A stretch of 64,000 nt of DNA from an uncultured Lachnospiraceae bacterium (GCA_902781325.1 CACZJD010000001.1:23670-87669); one strand, 5' to 3'; numbered from the stretch's first letter, positions 10,875 to 19,462 are shown. Made by a program: numbers and translations. Notes: a model not told the origin generated them from the letters alone.

Positions 10875-11143
10875 TTTATCTCCACCTCTGAGATCACATT
10901 GGAATAAGCCGTCTTGGCACTGATCCCCGGCAGCTTTCCGATCTTACCGGAAAGCGCGCTGATCTTCTCCTGAGGAGCGTCTACCGCTACGCTGATGATG
11001 CTGATCCCTTTGCTTCTGTAAGGAATCCCCATTCTCCCGATAATATAACCGCGATATTCGTGAAGGATCTCATTGATCTTCTGCGCGGCATCCTCGTTTC
11101 CGACAATGATAGAGATCACCGCCACTCTCGTCTCTATGCTCAT
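10871..11143 (-). CDS. TM1266-type small protein (iron-only hydrogenase system regulator family)
   Basis: 90-residue ACT/NikR-C-like protein, MSIETRVAVISIIVGNEDAAQ..., with alternating strands and a conserved LHEYRGYIIGRMGIPY core. Proteins like this are annotated as putative iron-only hydrogenase system regulators because they sit beside hydEFG in many anaerobes; the biochemical role is unknown and there is no DNA-binding domain here. The ATG at 11143 is preceded by AAAGGAG; an in-frame earlier start inside hypE is less likely. Its stop overlaps the start of the NifH-D fusion. Presence in this operon supports a link with hydE and hydF. Confidence 0.75.
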   Translation of the reverse strand: MSIETRVAVISIIVGNEDAAQKINEILHEYRGYIIGRMGIPYRSKGISIISVAVDAPQEKISALSGKIGKLPGISAKTAYSNVISEVEIK

Positions 11144-11162
11144 AGCCGTCTCCTTTATTCTC

Positions 11163-12173
11163 TCAGCAGATCCTCGGAAGCAGCTCATTACCGGGCTGCG
11201 GAAGAAGAGTCTGCGCGCCGATTTCTGTCGTCATAGTCACTCTTCCGGGCATAACGTCGGTGATCTTACCGATCACAGTCGTCCCTTCCGTGTATTTGCA
11301 GTTCCGGAGAGTTTCCACTAACAGTTCCGCTTTCTCTTCAGGGCATACCATAACAAGTCTTCCCTCGCAGGCCAGATATAAGGGTTCAAGCCCCAGCAGG
11401 CCGCAGACTCCCTTCACGGCGGGATCTACAGGGATCTTTCCCGCGTCAAGATTTACGCCGACGCCGCTCTGGGCCGCGATCTCATAGAGAACTGTTCCCA
11501 CGCCGCCGCGGGTCGCATCGCGGATAACATGGATCTCGGGAACTGCCTTCAGCGCCGCCTGTACAGCTCCGGACAGGGGCGCGCAGTCGCTTGTGACGTC
11601 CGCCTCAATCCCGTAGTCATCTCTCTCAAGAAGGATGGTGCAGCCGTGTCTTCCGATATCACCGGTCACAATAACCGCATCGCCGTGTTCTGCCAGTGCT
11701 CCGGAAGTCTTCACGCCGTCAGGAATGATCCCGACTCCGGTGGTGTTGATGAATACACCGTCCACCTGGCCTTTCCCTGCAACTTTGGTGTCTCCTGCCA
11801 CGATCTGTACGCCGGCTTCGGCGGCAGTTTTCTCCATCGCAGCTGCGATCTCCTCGAGTTTGTCCATGGGGAATCCTTCCTCGATGACAAATCCGCAGGT
11901 CAGATATTTGGGCACTGCGCCCATGCAGGCGAGGTCATTTACCGTTCCGCAGATCGAGAGTTTTCCGATGTTTCCGCCTGCGAAAAAGGCCGGGGATACG
12001 ATAAAGCCATCTGTAGACATAGCGATCCTTCCCTTTTCGATCCCGATGACTGCCGCGTCATCCGCAGTAAAGAGAGGATTCTGGAAATGTCTTTTGAACA
12101 CACGGTCGATCAATTCTGAAGTCTGTTTGCCGCCGGCGCCGTGGGCCAGCGTTACTGTATTGCTGCCAGTCAT
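11163..12173 (-). CDS. hypE: Hydrogenase maturation protein HypE
   Basis: 336-residue PurM-like ATP-dependent dehydratase. It converts the carbamoyl group placed on its C-terminal cysteine by HypF into a thiocyanate, the cyanide donor for the Fe(CN)2CO group of [NiFe] hydrogenases. Signs are VTLAHGAGGKQTSELI at the start, TTEADVTSD-like ATP-binding region around DDAAVIG and DGFIVSP, IRDATRGGVGTVL, and the obligatory C-terminal PRIC. I chose the ATG at 12173; another ATG at 12194 overlaps the hypD end, and GGAGG lies between them at a long distance. Length matches HypE. No [NiFe] hydrogenase gene is in the window. Confidence 0.95.
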   Translation of the reverse strand: MTGSNTVTLAHGAGGKQTSELIDRVFKRHFQNPLFTADDAAVIGIEKGRIAMSTDGFIVSPAFFAGGNIGKLSICGTVNDLACMGAVPKYLTCGFVIEEGFPMDKLEEIAAAMEKTAAEAGVQIVAGDTKVAGKGQVDGVFINTTGVGIIPDGVKTSGALAEHGDAVIVTGDIGRHGCTILLERDDYGIEADVTSDCAPLSGAVQAALKAVPEIHVIRDATRGGVGTVLYEIAAQSGVGVNLDAGKIPVDPAVKGVCGLLGLEPLYLACEGRLVMVCPEEKAELLVETLRNCKYTEGTTVIGKITDVMPGRVTMTTEIGAQTLLPQPGNELLPRIC

Positions 12174-12183
12174 TGTATTTATC

Positions 12184-13245
12184 TCAACCTCCATACAGAT
12201 AGAATGCCGAACAAGCGCCCTCGCCTGATACCATACAGGCTCCAACGGGGTGCTCCGGCGTACACACTTTGCCAAAAACTTTGCAGTCGGAAGGGAGACA
12301 TTTGCCCTGAAGGACTTCTCCGCATCGGCAGGCCGGATTGCTCCGCCCTTTCACTTCCGGAAGGCTGAACTTCACACGAGCGTCATACTGTGAATACTCA
12401 TCCCGCAGTTTCATTCCGGACATAGGGATCTCCCCGATCCCTCTCCACTCGCTGTCGCAGGGTTCCATCATGGAATCCACCAGGCGCACTGCTGCCGGCT
12501 GTCCCTGTGCTCTTACGACTCTGGGGTAGCAGTTCACGAAGAAAGGCTCTCCCTTTTCAAACTTCGTGACAGCTACAGCAAGCGCAGTTACAAGCTCTGA
12601 AGCAGTAAATCCCGCGCACACGCCGCTCACGCCGCGGGCCGCCAGATCCTCGCAGATCCCCGTTCCCACAATAGCGTGCACATGACCGGGATAGAGATAC
12701 AGATCAGTGCTGTCCTTCATGGCTTCATAAGCTCCCGGCATTGTCTTATTAGCTGTCAAAACAGAGAAATTCTCCACATTATCCCTCTGCGCTGCCTGCA
12801 CCGCGAGACATACGGAAGGCGTCGTGGTCTCGAATCCGACTGAGAGGAAAACCACCTGCTCATCCTGATGCTTCACCGCGTACTCCACCGCATCCGCAGG
12901 CGAGTATACGACCTGGACTTTCGCCCCTGCGCCGCGGGCTTTCTGAAGGCTTGAAGAAGTTCCCGGAACCCTGACAAGATCCCCGAAAGTGCAGATGGTG
13001 CATCCGTGATCCAGCGCGAGGATGAGAGCCTCGTCGATAAAGCTCACCGGAGTTACGCAGACGGGACATCCCGGTCCTGAGATCAGCTTTACAGACGGCG
13101 GGAGTATCTTTCTGATGCCCAGCCTGAAGATCTCGTGGGTGTGAGTGCCGCATACCTCCATGATCCGCACATCAGGACCGCTGTAGTTCTTAATGATCTC
13201 AAGGGCCGATCTCTTTTTTGACCCTGCATTTCTGTCATCACTCAT
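12184..13245 (-). CDS. hypD: Hydrogenase maturation protein HypD
   Basis: 353-residue [4Fe-4S] protein that with HypC forms the scaffold on which Fe(CN)2CO is built. Signs are IMEVCGTHTHEIFRLG, ISGPGCPVCVTP, FLSVGFETTTPS and the C-terminal cluster-binding set CRCGEVLQGKCLPSDCKVFGKVC-type cysteines (read in two pieces: ACRCGEVLQGKC and SDCKVFGKVC). Start overlaps the hypC stop (ATGA), so HypC and HypD are coupled, in line with their complex. Full length. Confidence 0.96.
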   Translation of the reverse strand: MSDDRNAGSKKRSALEIIKNYSGPDVRIMEVCGTHTHEIFRLGIRKILPPSVKLISGPGCPVCVTPVSFIDEALILALDHGCTICTFGDLVRVPGTSSSLQKARGAGAKVQVVYSPADAVEYAVKHQDEQVVFLSVGFETTTPSVCLAVQAAQRDNVENFSVLTANKTMPGAYEAMKDSTDLYLYPGHVHAIVGTGICEDLAARGVSGVCAGFTASELVTALAVAVTKFEKGEPFFVNCYPRVVRAQGQPAAVRLVDSMMEPCDSEWRGIGEIPMSGMKLRDEYSQYDARVKFSLPEVKGRSNPACRCGEVLQGKCLPSDCKVFGKVCTPEHPVGACMVSGEGACSAFYLYGG

Positions 13246-13454
13246 AACAGTTCCTCCAGAAGCTCCTCTGTCTCTGTCTGATCATCGCTGGTGATCTTTG
13301 AGATCGCCGCTCCTGCGTGCACCATGACATAATCGCCGGGCTCCAGATCCTCCAAAAGCTGCGCGGAGACCTGCCTCTTGGCACCGCTTGCATCTACCAG
13401 CGCTGTTCCGTTTTCATTGATCCTGATTACTCTTGCTGAAAGACCTACACACAT
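13242..13454 (-). CDS. hypC: Hydrogenase maturation chaperone HypC
   Basis: 70-residue HypC/HybG family protein, MCVGLSARVIRINENGTALVD..., with the essential Cys2 that binds the iron, and the LEPGDYVMVHAGAAISKI segment typical of the family. In [NiFe] maturation it passes the Fe(CN)2CO unit with HypD to the large subunit. Ends in an acidic tail. Ribosome site GGAGAGG before ATG; 46 bases after hypF. Confidence 0.95.
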   Translation of the reverse strand: MCVGLSARVIRINENGTALVDASGAKRQVSAQLLEDLEPGDYVMVHAGAAISKITSDDQTETEELLEELL

Positions 13455-13500
13455 AATTTCCTCTCCTTGGCGGAATCATCCGCTTTTATATATTTGATCT

Positions 13501-15936
13501 TTATGAAACATCCGTCCGGATGATCTTTACTTTCCCGTCATGAACTGCCTGTACTGCAGCTACAGCCTGCCCCAATGCTATGCCTCCGTCATTAGGAGGA
13601 ACCAGATGGTGGATCAAAACATTGAAACCTTCCGATTCAAGCCCTTTTTTGACCATGTCCAGAAGAAGGCGGTTCTGAAAGCATCCACCGCTGAGGGCGG
13701 CAGTCCGGATCCCGTTCTCCTTACGGATTTCGGCGCAGGCTGAAATAATCTGGTCAGCGAGCATTTTGTGGAAGAGCCATGCAAGACGATCCGTTTCCTC
13801 ACCGCGGAGTCTTCCGAGAGTGATCCTTTTCACGATCTTGTCCGTAGGAAGAATCAGGCGTCCGTCTTCTCCTCTTATTATTGTCTGATCTGCTGTGCTC
13901 TCCTCATTCCTGCTTTCCGGCGCAGTTTTCTCGTACGCCTCTGCAGCAAACTCCAGAGCCATCGAGGCTTCTCCCTCAAAAGTGGAATGTCTGCAAATCC
14001 CGCAGATCGCGCTCACGGCATCGAACAGCCTTCCCGCGCTGGTGGAGACCACCGAGTTGAGTCTTCTGTCCGCCATTTTCATCAGAACAGAAGATTCCTG
14101 CTCCGTGCACAGTGAAAACTTTCGAGTAAGGGAAAGGACATCTTTAAGCGGTGAATCCGCTTCCTCTGCTTTGCTGATACTGTGCAGCATGGACACTGCG
14201 ATCCTCCATCCGTCTGTGGAGGAGAGGTCTCCCCCCACCTGAATAAATGGTTTAATGCTGGCTTTTCTTTCAAAGCCGTGGTAGTCCGCCGTAAGGATCT
14301 CTCCTCCCCAGATGGTACCGTCAGTCCCGTATCCTGTGCCGTCCATGGAAACTCCTATGACCGGATCCGCGTGATCATTCTCCGCCATACAGCTTAGAAC
14401 ATGGGCGTAATGATGCTGAACTTTTACCACCGGAAGGGAATCTCCTCCACGCTCTCTCCCGAGCTTCTCTGAGAGCCCGATCGATGTCGTTACCGAGTTG
14501 TATCTGGGGTGAAGGTCACACGCAATAACTTCCGGAGTCACTTCCAGGAGCCGCGCATACCTCCCTGTCGTCTCTTCCAGCGCCTTCACGCTTCTGAGGT
14601 CCGCCAGATCTCCGATATAAGAGGAGGGATAAAACAGGCTTCCGCTTCCTATGCAAAATGTATTTTTCAGTTCGCCGCCTATGGCCAGCACTCTTGTGCC
14701 GCCCGTTTCTTTTTCGCTTCCTTCCCACGCAGAGAGCATGTAGGGAAGCGGCGCATAACCCCTGGACCTGCGGATCATGTAAGGCTCCCCGTCATAGAAA
14801 TCCATGACCGAGTCGTCTGCCCTGATCCGGATCTTTCTGTTGTGAGAAAGAATACAGTCGCAGAGATTTCCAAGCTCCGCAATGGCCTCAGCATCATCTC
14901 TGCATATCGGTGCTCCGGAGACATTTCCGCTGGTCATCACAAGGCAGTCCGGCATATTGATCCCGTCCGGATAATCAAAGAGCAGGATCTGGACCGGTGC
15001 ATAGGGGAGCATCACTCCAACGGTAGGATTTCCGGGTGCGATCGAAGGACACAGTTTCCCTCCTTCTCTTCGCTGCAGCAGCAGGATCGGCTTCTGGTGC
15101 CCGGTGAGAATCTCTCTCTGCGCATCGCTGATCTCACATTCTCTCTCTGCTGCCTCTTCGTCCCTCATCATAACGGCAAAGGGCTTAACAGGCCTTGTCT
15201 TTCTCAGGCGAAGTTTTGCCACCGCTTCTTCATTGGTCGCATCGCAGCACAGGTGGAATCCTCCTATGCCTTTGACCGCGGCGATCCCGCCTTCTGAAAT
15301 GATCCTGCGGGTTCTTGTGATCGCTTCACTTCCGCGGACAGCTTCTTCTCCGGCAAGATATACCTCAGGTCCGCACTCGTTGCAGCAGACCGGCTGAGCA
15401 TCGTAGCGCCGGCTTTTCGGAGAGTGATACTCACCGGAACAGGTCGGGCACATGGGAAACATTTTCATGCTCGTCCTCACCCTGTCATAAGGAAGTCCTT
15501 CCAAAATGGTAAGCCGGGGTCCGCAGCACGTGCAGTTGATAAAGGGGTGAAGATATCTTCTGTCGCCCGGATCGAGAAGTTCCTTCCGGCACTCTTCACA
15601 GATCGCAATGTCCGGAGAAATAAAGATCTCTCCCTTAGTTTTCGTGCTCTCTATGATCTCGAAGGATGTAAAACTTTGTTCCCTGCTGTCAGCGCTGCGG
15701 ACATCCATCTTGAGCACAGCTGCCCTCGCCGGAGGCTTTTTCTCGAGAAGATTTAAGAAGCAGTCCACCTGTTCCTGTCCGCCCTGGGCAAAGATCTCCA
15801 CATAAGGTCCCTTATTGCAGACTGATCCTCTGATCCCGGCCTGCGCCGCGTGTCTGGCCACAGTAGGCCTGAACCCCACTCCCTGGACAATTCCGTATAC
15901 TTTTATTCTTAATGTCTTCTCTGTATTTCCGATCAT
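13501..15936 (-). CDS. hypF: Carbamoyltransferase HypF
   Basis: 811-residue enzyme that uses carbamoyl phosphate and ATP to carbamoylate the C-terminal cysteine of HypE. Domains in order: acylphosphatase-like (about 8-95, VQGVGFRPTVARHA), two zinc-finger motifs (CEEC...CTCC and CPTC...CNEC, about 110-190), YrdC-like (about 205-390, KGIGGFHLCCDATN, KPFAVM), Kae1-like transferase (about 415-811, HHYAHVLSCMAEN, GVSMDGTGYGTDG, LSGGCFQNRLL). All hallmarks are intact and length is normal. The ATG overlaps the stop of the fused NifDK-like gene (ATGA), so hypF is part of the same transcript as the nitrogenase-like genes. Confidence 0.97.
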   Translation of the reverse strand: MIGNTEKTLRIKVYGIVQGVGFRPTVARHAAQAGIRGSVCNKGPYVEIFAQGGQEQVDCFLNLLEKKPPARAAVLKMDVRSADSREQSFTSFEIIESTKTKGEIFISPDIAICEECRKELLDPGDRRYLHPFINCTCCGPRLTILEGLPYDRVRTSMKMFPMCPTCSGEYHSPKSRRYDAQPVCCNECGPEVYLAGEEAVRGSEAITRTRRIISEGGIAAVKGIGGFHLCCDATNEEAVAKLRLRKTRPVKPFAVMMRDEEAAERECEISDAQREILTGHQKPILLLQRREGGKLCPSIAPGNPTVGVMLPYAPVQILLFDYPDGINMPDCLVMTSGNVSGAPICRDDAEAIAELGNLCDCILSHNRKIRIRADDSVMDFYDGEPYMIRRSRGYAPLPYMLSAWEGSEKETGGTRVLAIGGELKNTFCIGSGSLFYPSSYIGDLADLRSVKALEETTGRYARLLEVTPEVIACDLHPRYNSVTTSIGLSEKLGRERGGDSLPVVKVQHHYAHVLSCMAENDHADPVIGVSMDGTGYGTDGTIWGGEILTADYHGFERKASIKPFIQVGGDLSSTDGWRIAVSMLHSISKAEEADSPLKDVLSLTRKFSLCTEQESSVLMKMADRRLNSVVSTSAGRLFDAVSAICGICRHSTFEGEASMALEFAAEAYEKTAPESRNEESTADQTIIRGEDGRLILPTDKIVKRITLGRLRGEETDRLAWLFHKMLADQIISACAEIRKENGIRTAALSGGCFQNRLLLDMVKKGLESEGFNVLIHHLVPPNDGGIALGQAVAAVQAVHDGKVKIIRTDVS

Positions 15937-18482
15937 AATTTACCTGAAACCGCGAAATGCGGCAGTCCGGCGAACACCCCGTCAAAACAGTCCCGCAACA
16001 GAGGGAGCATGACCGGGTCCGCGATGATCATGTCGTATTTTTCTGAGCAAACCGCCCGGGCGAGGTCTGTCTCCTCGCTAAGGTGAAAATCTCCCGCTTC
16101 GCTCAGTTCTTTCTTCAGCATGAACCATGTAGCTGTGTCCACGCTTCCCGCTCCGAGCTCCTGCAGCACCTTTCTGCAGGAATTTGCCGTAATCTGTTCG
16201 TGAACCACCAGGATTCTTTTTCCGGCAACTGATGTATTCTCCGCGATCTTGCGGATCTGCCGTTCTGCCAAAGGATTGCAGCAGCGGAAAGGGACTGAAT
16301 ATTTTGACAAAAGCGCTTTCGCAGCCTCATAACCCGACACAGTAATAACAAGGTTCTCACAGACTGATGTCGGATCTGAAAAAGCTTCTGTCCCATCCGC
16401 ACGGCTTCCGTAGATCACCGCCCGCTTGCCGAATTCCTTCTCTGTATATTCTCTGAGCGCCTCATAATCAGCGATCCCGCCCAGATCCATGTATTGCGCG
16501 CCGAGAATTCCGATAGGGCCATTTCTCTCTGCATCTGTTTCATTGCCCGGCTTTTTTGCGAACTTCTCAAAAAGAGCCAGATATGCCTTTTCAGCGCCTT
16601 TGTCGTAGTATTCCATTCCGTCGCAGGCAATACCGATACAGGGGAGTCCCGTCTTTTTCTCAGACATCCTCTCAAGCGCCCTGAAATCTGTCCCTATGAC
16701 GGCCGGAACAGGAGTCCCGACAATGGCAGCAAAAGCAGGAGTTTTGTCCTCCCCGCCTTCTGACAGTAAAGCTGCTGCGTCCGCCAGTTTCTTCACCAGT
16801 TTCTCATCCCTTCCGAGGATCGCGTCCATATCCCGAAGGCCTGCACTGAAAACGGCGCTTCTTGCGCGGAACCATCTGGGCTCGTCGAAGCCGCAGATAT
16901 TGCCTGTACAGCCTCCCGCGTCGCAGATCACTGTGATACCGCCGAGTTCATAGAATACAGAGACCGCGCCGGACTGATCCGGGGCAAATGGTGTGAGGAT
17001 CTCCCGGTAGCCCTTGGGCCTGTTGCCGGAGGTCTCTATATTCTTCGCGGGCTCCCCTCGGCTGACCTTTTCGATCTTTCTGTCCGCTCCGTACTCGCCG
17101 ACCAGTCTGACCGCAGAACCGTAGAGTTCCTTTTCACTGCCCTGCACGGTCTCCGACAGAGCCTCGAAAAAGCGGCAAACGCCCATAAAACCAAAAGGCT
17201 GAATGTCCTGTCCCCACAGAAGACAGGGGTAATCCGGATGATACCAGCCCGCGTCCCGTCCAAGAGCGATGTGCAGAGTTCCCTCATTATCTGCATCCCC
17301 ATCCGTGTTCTCTTTATATAGCAGCATGGAGGGCGACAGGTTCGAATAAACCCTTGTTTCCGGACTCAAGTCGGACAAGTGCCTGATATAGCGATAAGAA
17401 TCCGTTGTGATCGTTCCGAAGATCTCCCTGACTCTGAAGCCGTAACGCACCAGGGCAAGCGCAAGCTCGAAAGGATCCGCATTGATCGCTTCGCCGACAC
17501 TGAAGACCGCTCCGGAACAGGTTTCTCTGAACCTCTTCATCGCTGTTTTGGCCTTTTCCATGTAGGTCCCGTATTCAAACCGGACACCGAGAGCCGCCGC
17601 AAAAGCGTCATACTGCGCCGCTATCCTGTCGATCTGGTAAAGCCTTGTGAGTTCGACAGAAGGAATTCCCAGTCTCTCCTGAAGGTCTCCTGCTGCGGGT
17701 CTCGCCTCCGGATTCAGGATCAGGTTGAAATTGGCCTCCGACATCTTTTCAAACTCAGAATAGTCTCCGCATGAGGAGACTTCCCTGATCCGCCTCACTC
17801 CGATCTGTCTAAGAAGGGACCTGAGTTCGCAGTCCTCTTCCAAAGGGGCAAAATATCCCAGGATATTGACACTGTCGGATTTCTTGGGAATCGGCTGCAG
17901 CAGGGAATATATGGATTGTCTGACGTGAACCATGGGCGGCTTTCTGCCCTCTCTGGTCAGCGCATACATGTAGCATGGCCTTACACGGATATAGGAATCC
18001 TCTGCGTCACAAACTGCCCGGACGGATTCATTTACCATTTTCTCCGCTTTCCTGCAGACCCGCTCCATATCTGTGCCCAGCAGCGCGTCCACGCAGGTGA
18101 TGCAGATCATAATGACAGAGGGCCGCTTACTGAGGCCTGCCGCCAGTTCGCAGACCGCCTTTGGAATCCGGCGCAGATGTCTGCCGGTTATGAGATCCGT
18201 CTCATCCATCGTCAGATAAAAAAACCTGTTTTCGTACCCCTTCATAGTGCTGATGGAAGATGTATTTCTTCCGCAGCAGCCGGGAGATACGATCAGCATG
18301 ACCGATCCGGGAACGGACAATCCCGCCCTCTTGACGCCGAATCCCTCAGCCCCCGGCGAATTAAAAGCCAGGGTGGCCGGCGAACTGTAGATCAGATGGG
18401 AGGAAGAAGTCATTTCCTGCGGGATATTATTCTTTCCGAGTTCCCACAGCTCCCTGACTGAATAACTTATCGCTCCGCTCAT
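15933..18482 (-). CDS. Fused NifD-NifK-like nitrogenase component 1 homologue (set B)
   Basis: 849 residues with two component 1-like halves. The D-like half (about 1-470) has VSPGCCGRNTSS (Cys69, Cys70), YLTMDETDLITGRHLRRI (the E-x-D-x-x-x-G motif) and MICITCVDALLGTDM (Cys127, Cys130), then INILGYFAP and a C-terminal block PFGFMGVCRFF. The K-like half (about 490-849) has YELGGITVICDAGGCTGNIC (Cys520, 525, 530), GLRDMDAILGRDEKL and GTPVPAVIGTDF, matching the 397-residue protein at 7453-8646. The region where NifD has its cofactor cysteine reads ANFNLILNPEAR, without Cys. Start ATG at 18482 has GGAGG five bases upstream, inside the first possible codons. Natural fusion of both subunits in one chain is rare. 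Function unknown. Confidence 0.83.
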   Translation of the reverse strand: MSGAISYSVRELWELGKNNIPQEMTSSSHLIYSSPATLAFNSPGAEGFGVKRAGLSVPGSVMLIVSPGCCGRNTSSISTMKGYENRFFYLTMDETDLITGRHLRRIPKAVCELAAGLSKRPSVIMICITCVDALLGTDMERVCRKAEKMVNESVRAVCDAEDSYIRVRPCYMYALTREGRKPPMVHVRQSIYSLLQPIPKKSDSVNILGYFAPLEEDCELRSLLRQIGVRRIREVSSCGDYSEFEKMSEANFNLILNPEARPAAGDLQERLGIPSVELTRLYQIDRIAAQYDAFAAALGVRFEYGTYMEKAKTAMKRFRETCSGAVFSVGEAINADPFELALALVRYGFRVREIFGTITTDSYRYIRHLSDLSPETRVYSNLSPSMLLYKENTDGDADNEGTLHIALGRDAGWYHPDYPCLLWGQDIQPFGFMGVCRFFEALSETVQGSEKELYGSAVRLVGEYGADRKIEKVSRGEPAKNIETSGNRPKGYREILTPFAPDQSGAVSVFYELGGITVICDAGGCTGNICGFDEPRWFRARSAVFSAGLRDMDAILGRDEKLVKKLADAAALLSEGGEDKTPAFAAIVGTPVPAVIGTDFRALERMSEKKTGLPCIGIACDGMEYYDKGAEKAYLALFEKFAKKPGNETDAERNGPIGILGAQYMDLGGIADYEALREYTEKEFGKRAVIYGSRADGTEAFSDPTSVCENLVITVSGYEAAKALLSKYSVPFRCCNPLAERQIRKIAENTSVAGKRILVVHEQITANSCRKVLQELGAGSVDTATWFMLKKELSEAGDFHLSEETDLARAVCSEKYDMIIADPVMLPLLRDCFDGVFAGLPHFAVSGKL

Positions 18483-18493
18483 TCTCTCCTCCA

Positions 18494-19258
18494 TCAGTTT
18501 CCGCTCTTTTCCTCTTCAATAAGCCTTTGGGCGAGGTCCAGAAAGCACTTGCTCACATAGAGTTCCGGATCTCCCTCGATCACTGTCTTTCCCTGATCTT
18601 CAAATCGGATGATATCGTCACTTCTGGGGATCCGGGCCACTATAGGCAGTCCTTTGGACAGCGCGAACTCCTCTACCTTCCTGCTCTCGTCTTCGACATT
18701 TCTGCTGTTGAGGATAATGCCCTCCACTCTTGCGTAGCTCCTGTCCTCGAAGTTTCGCACTGCCGTGCATATATTGTTGGCCGCATAGAGCGCCATCTTT
18801 TCACCGGATGTCACAATGAGGACCTTCTGCGCATAACCCTCTCTGATCGGCGCGGCAAATCCTCCGCACACAACATCCCCGAGAACGTCGTACAGCACCA
18901 CATCGGGCTTGTAAGTCTCAAACAGCCTGAGGTCCTCCAGCAGGCTGAAGGTGGCGATGATCCCCCTGCCGGCACAGCCGAGTCCCGGCGTAGGTCCGCC
19001 TGTCTCAATACACAGGACTCCTCCATAACCCTCTTTTGCGATCTGGTCAATGGCTTCGGGCTCCTCATCCTTTTCGCGCAGATAGTCCATCACCGGCTGC
19101 AGTGGCCGGCCGCCCAGAAGATTTATGGTGGAATCCGCCTTGGGATCACAGCCGATCTGGATCACTCTTTTGCCTAAGAAGGCAAATGCCGCAGCCAGAT
19201 TGGATGTTGTTGTGGACTTTCCGATACCGCCCTTCCCGTAAATCGCTATTTTGATCAT
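18494..19258 (-). CDS. NifH-like nitrogenase reductase (set B)
   Basis: 254-residue homodimeric [4Fe-4S] ATPase of the NifH/BchL/CfbC family, which passes electrons to a component 1 partner. P-loop [13 protein letters not shown] (8-20), [16 protein letters not shown], cysteines in GLGCAGRGI and [16 protein letters not shown], and [13 protein letters not shown] are all intact. It is slightly shorter than NifH (about 275-295), lacking the C-terminal extension. First gene of the operon; its stop overlaps the next gene's leader (TGATG), so the partner is the fused D-K protein. Differs from the NifH half of the 728-residue fusion but is clearly its paralogue. Confidence 0.93.
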   Translation of the reverse strand: MIKIAIYGKGGIGKSTTTSNLAAAFAFLGKRVIQIGCDPKADSTINLLGGRPLQPVMDYLREKDEEPEAIDQIAKEGYGGVLCIETGGPTPGLGCAGRGIIATFSLLEDLRLFETYKPDVVLYDVLGDVVCGGFAAPIREGYAQKVLIVTSGEKMALYAANNICTAVRNFEDRSYARVEGIILNSRNVEDESRKVEEFALSKGLPIVARIPRSDDIIRFEDQGKTVIEGDPELYVSKCFLDLAQRLIEEEKSGN

Positions 19259-19456
19259 TGCGCTCTCCTGTCAAAAAATTCCGTTCATAAAAAAGGCTCC
19301 TCCACCTTTCCGGTGAAAGAGCATTGCAAGCATGAAAACACGCGCAGGGAGACCTTCCGCACACGAAAGATCCCGCCTTGATCCGCATATGTCTGTCTTC
19401 ATAGAAACTGTTCCCGCTCTTCCAGGTCGGATAATTCTTTCCTGTCAGATCACTCT
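19259..19456 (-). promoter_or_regulatory. Structured leader RNA of nitrogenase-like operon
   Basis: About 195 bases between the preceding lipoprotein gene and the operon. A possible long-range pair GACCT...AGGTC encloses about 65 bases, followed by a region with CTCCC and then the terminator with GGAAAGGTG in its loop and arm. The CTCCC and GGAAAGGTG strings also occur in molybdenum-cofactor RNA motifs, but here their spacing differs and the identity is unproven. No open reading frame of note is seen in it. Confidence 0.4.
19289..19322 (-). terminator. Attenuator-type terminator ahead of nitrogenase-like operon
   Basis: On the minus strand GCTCTTTCACC, loop GGAAA and GGTGGAGGAGC make an 11-bp stem (two G.T pairs), followed by CTTTTTT. 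Only about 30 bases remain from the T-run to the ATG of the NifH-like gene, mostly ribosome site, which leaves no room for a separate promoter. Transcription of the operon must therefore pass this hairpin, as in attenuators and riboswitch expression platforms. Confidence 0.75.
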
Positions 19457-19462
19457 ATGCCT

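Noticed and set aside
5093-15936. A standard [NiFe] or [FeFe] hydrogenase operon
   Set aside because: No hydrogenase large subunit, H-cluster protein, hypA, hypB or hydG is visible anywhere in the window.
7453-19258. A normal nitrogen fixation (nif) cluster
   Set aside because: Subunits are fused, short and lack the evident cofactor cysteine; nifB and nifEN of usual type are not present. I call it nitrogenase-like only.
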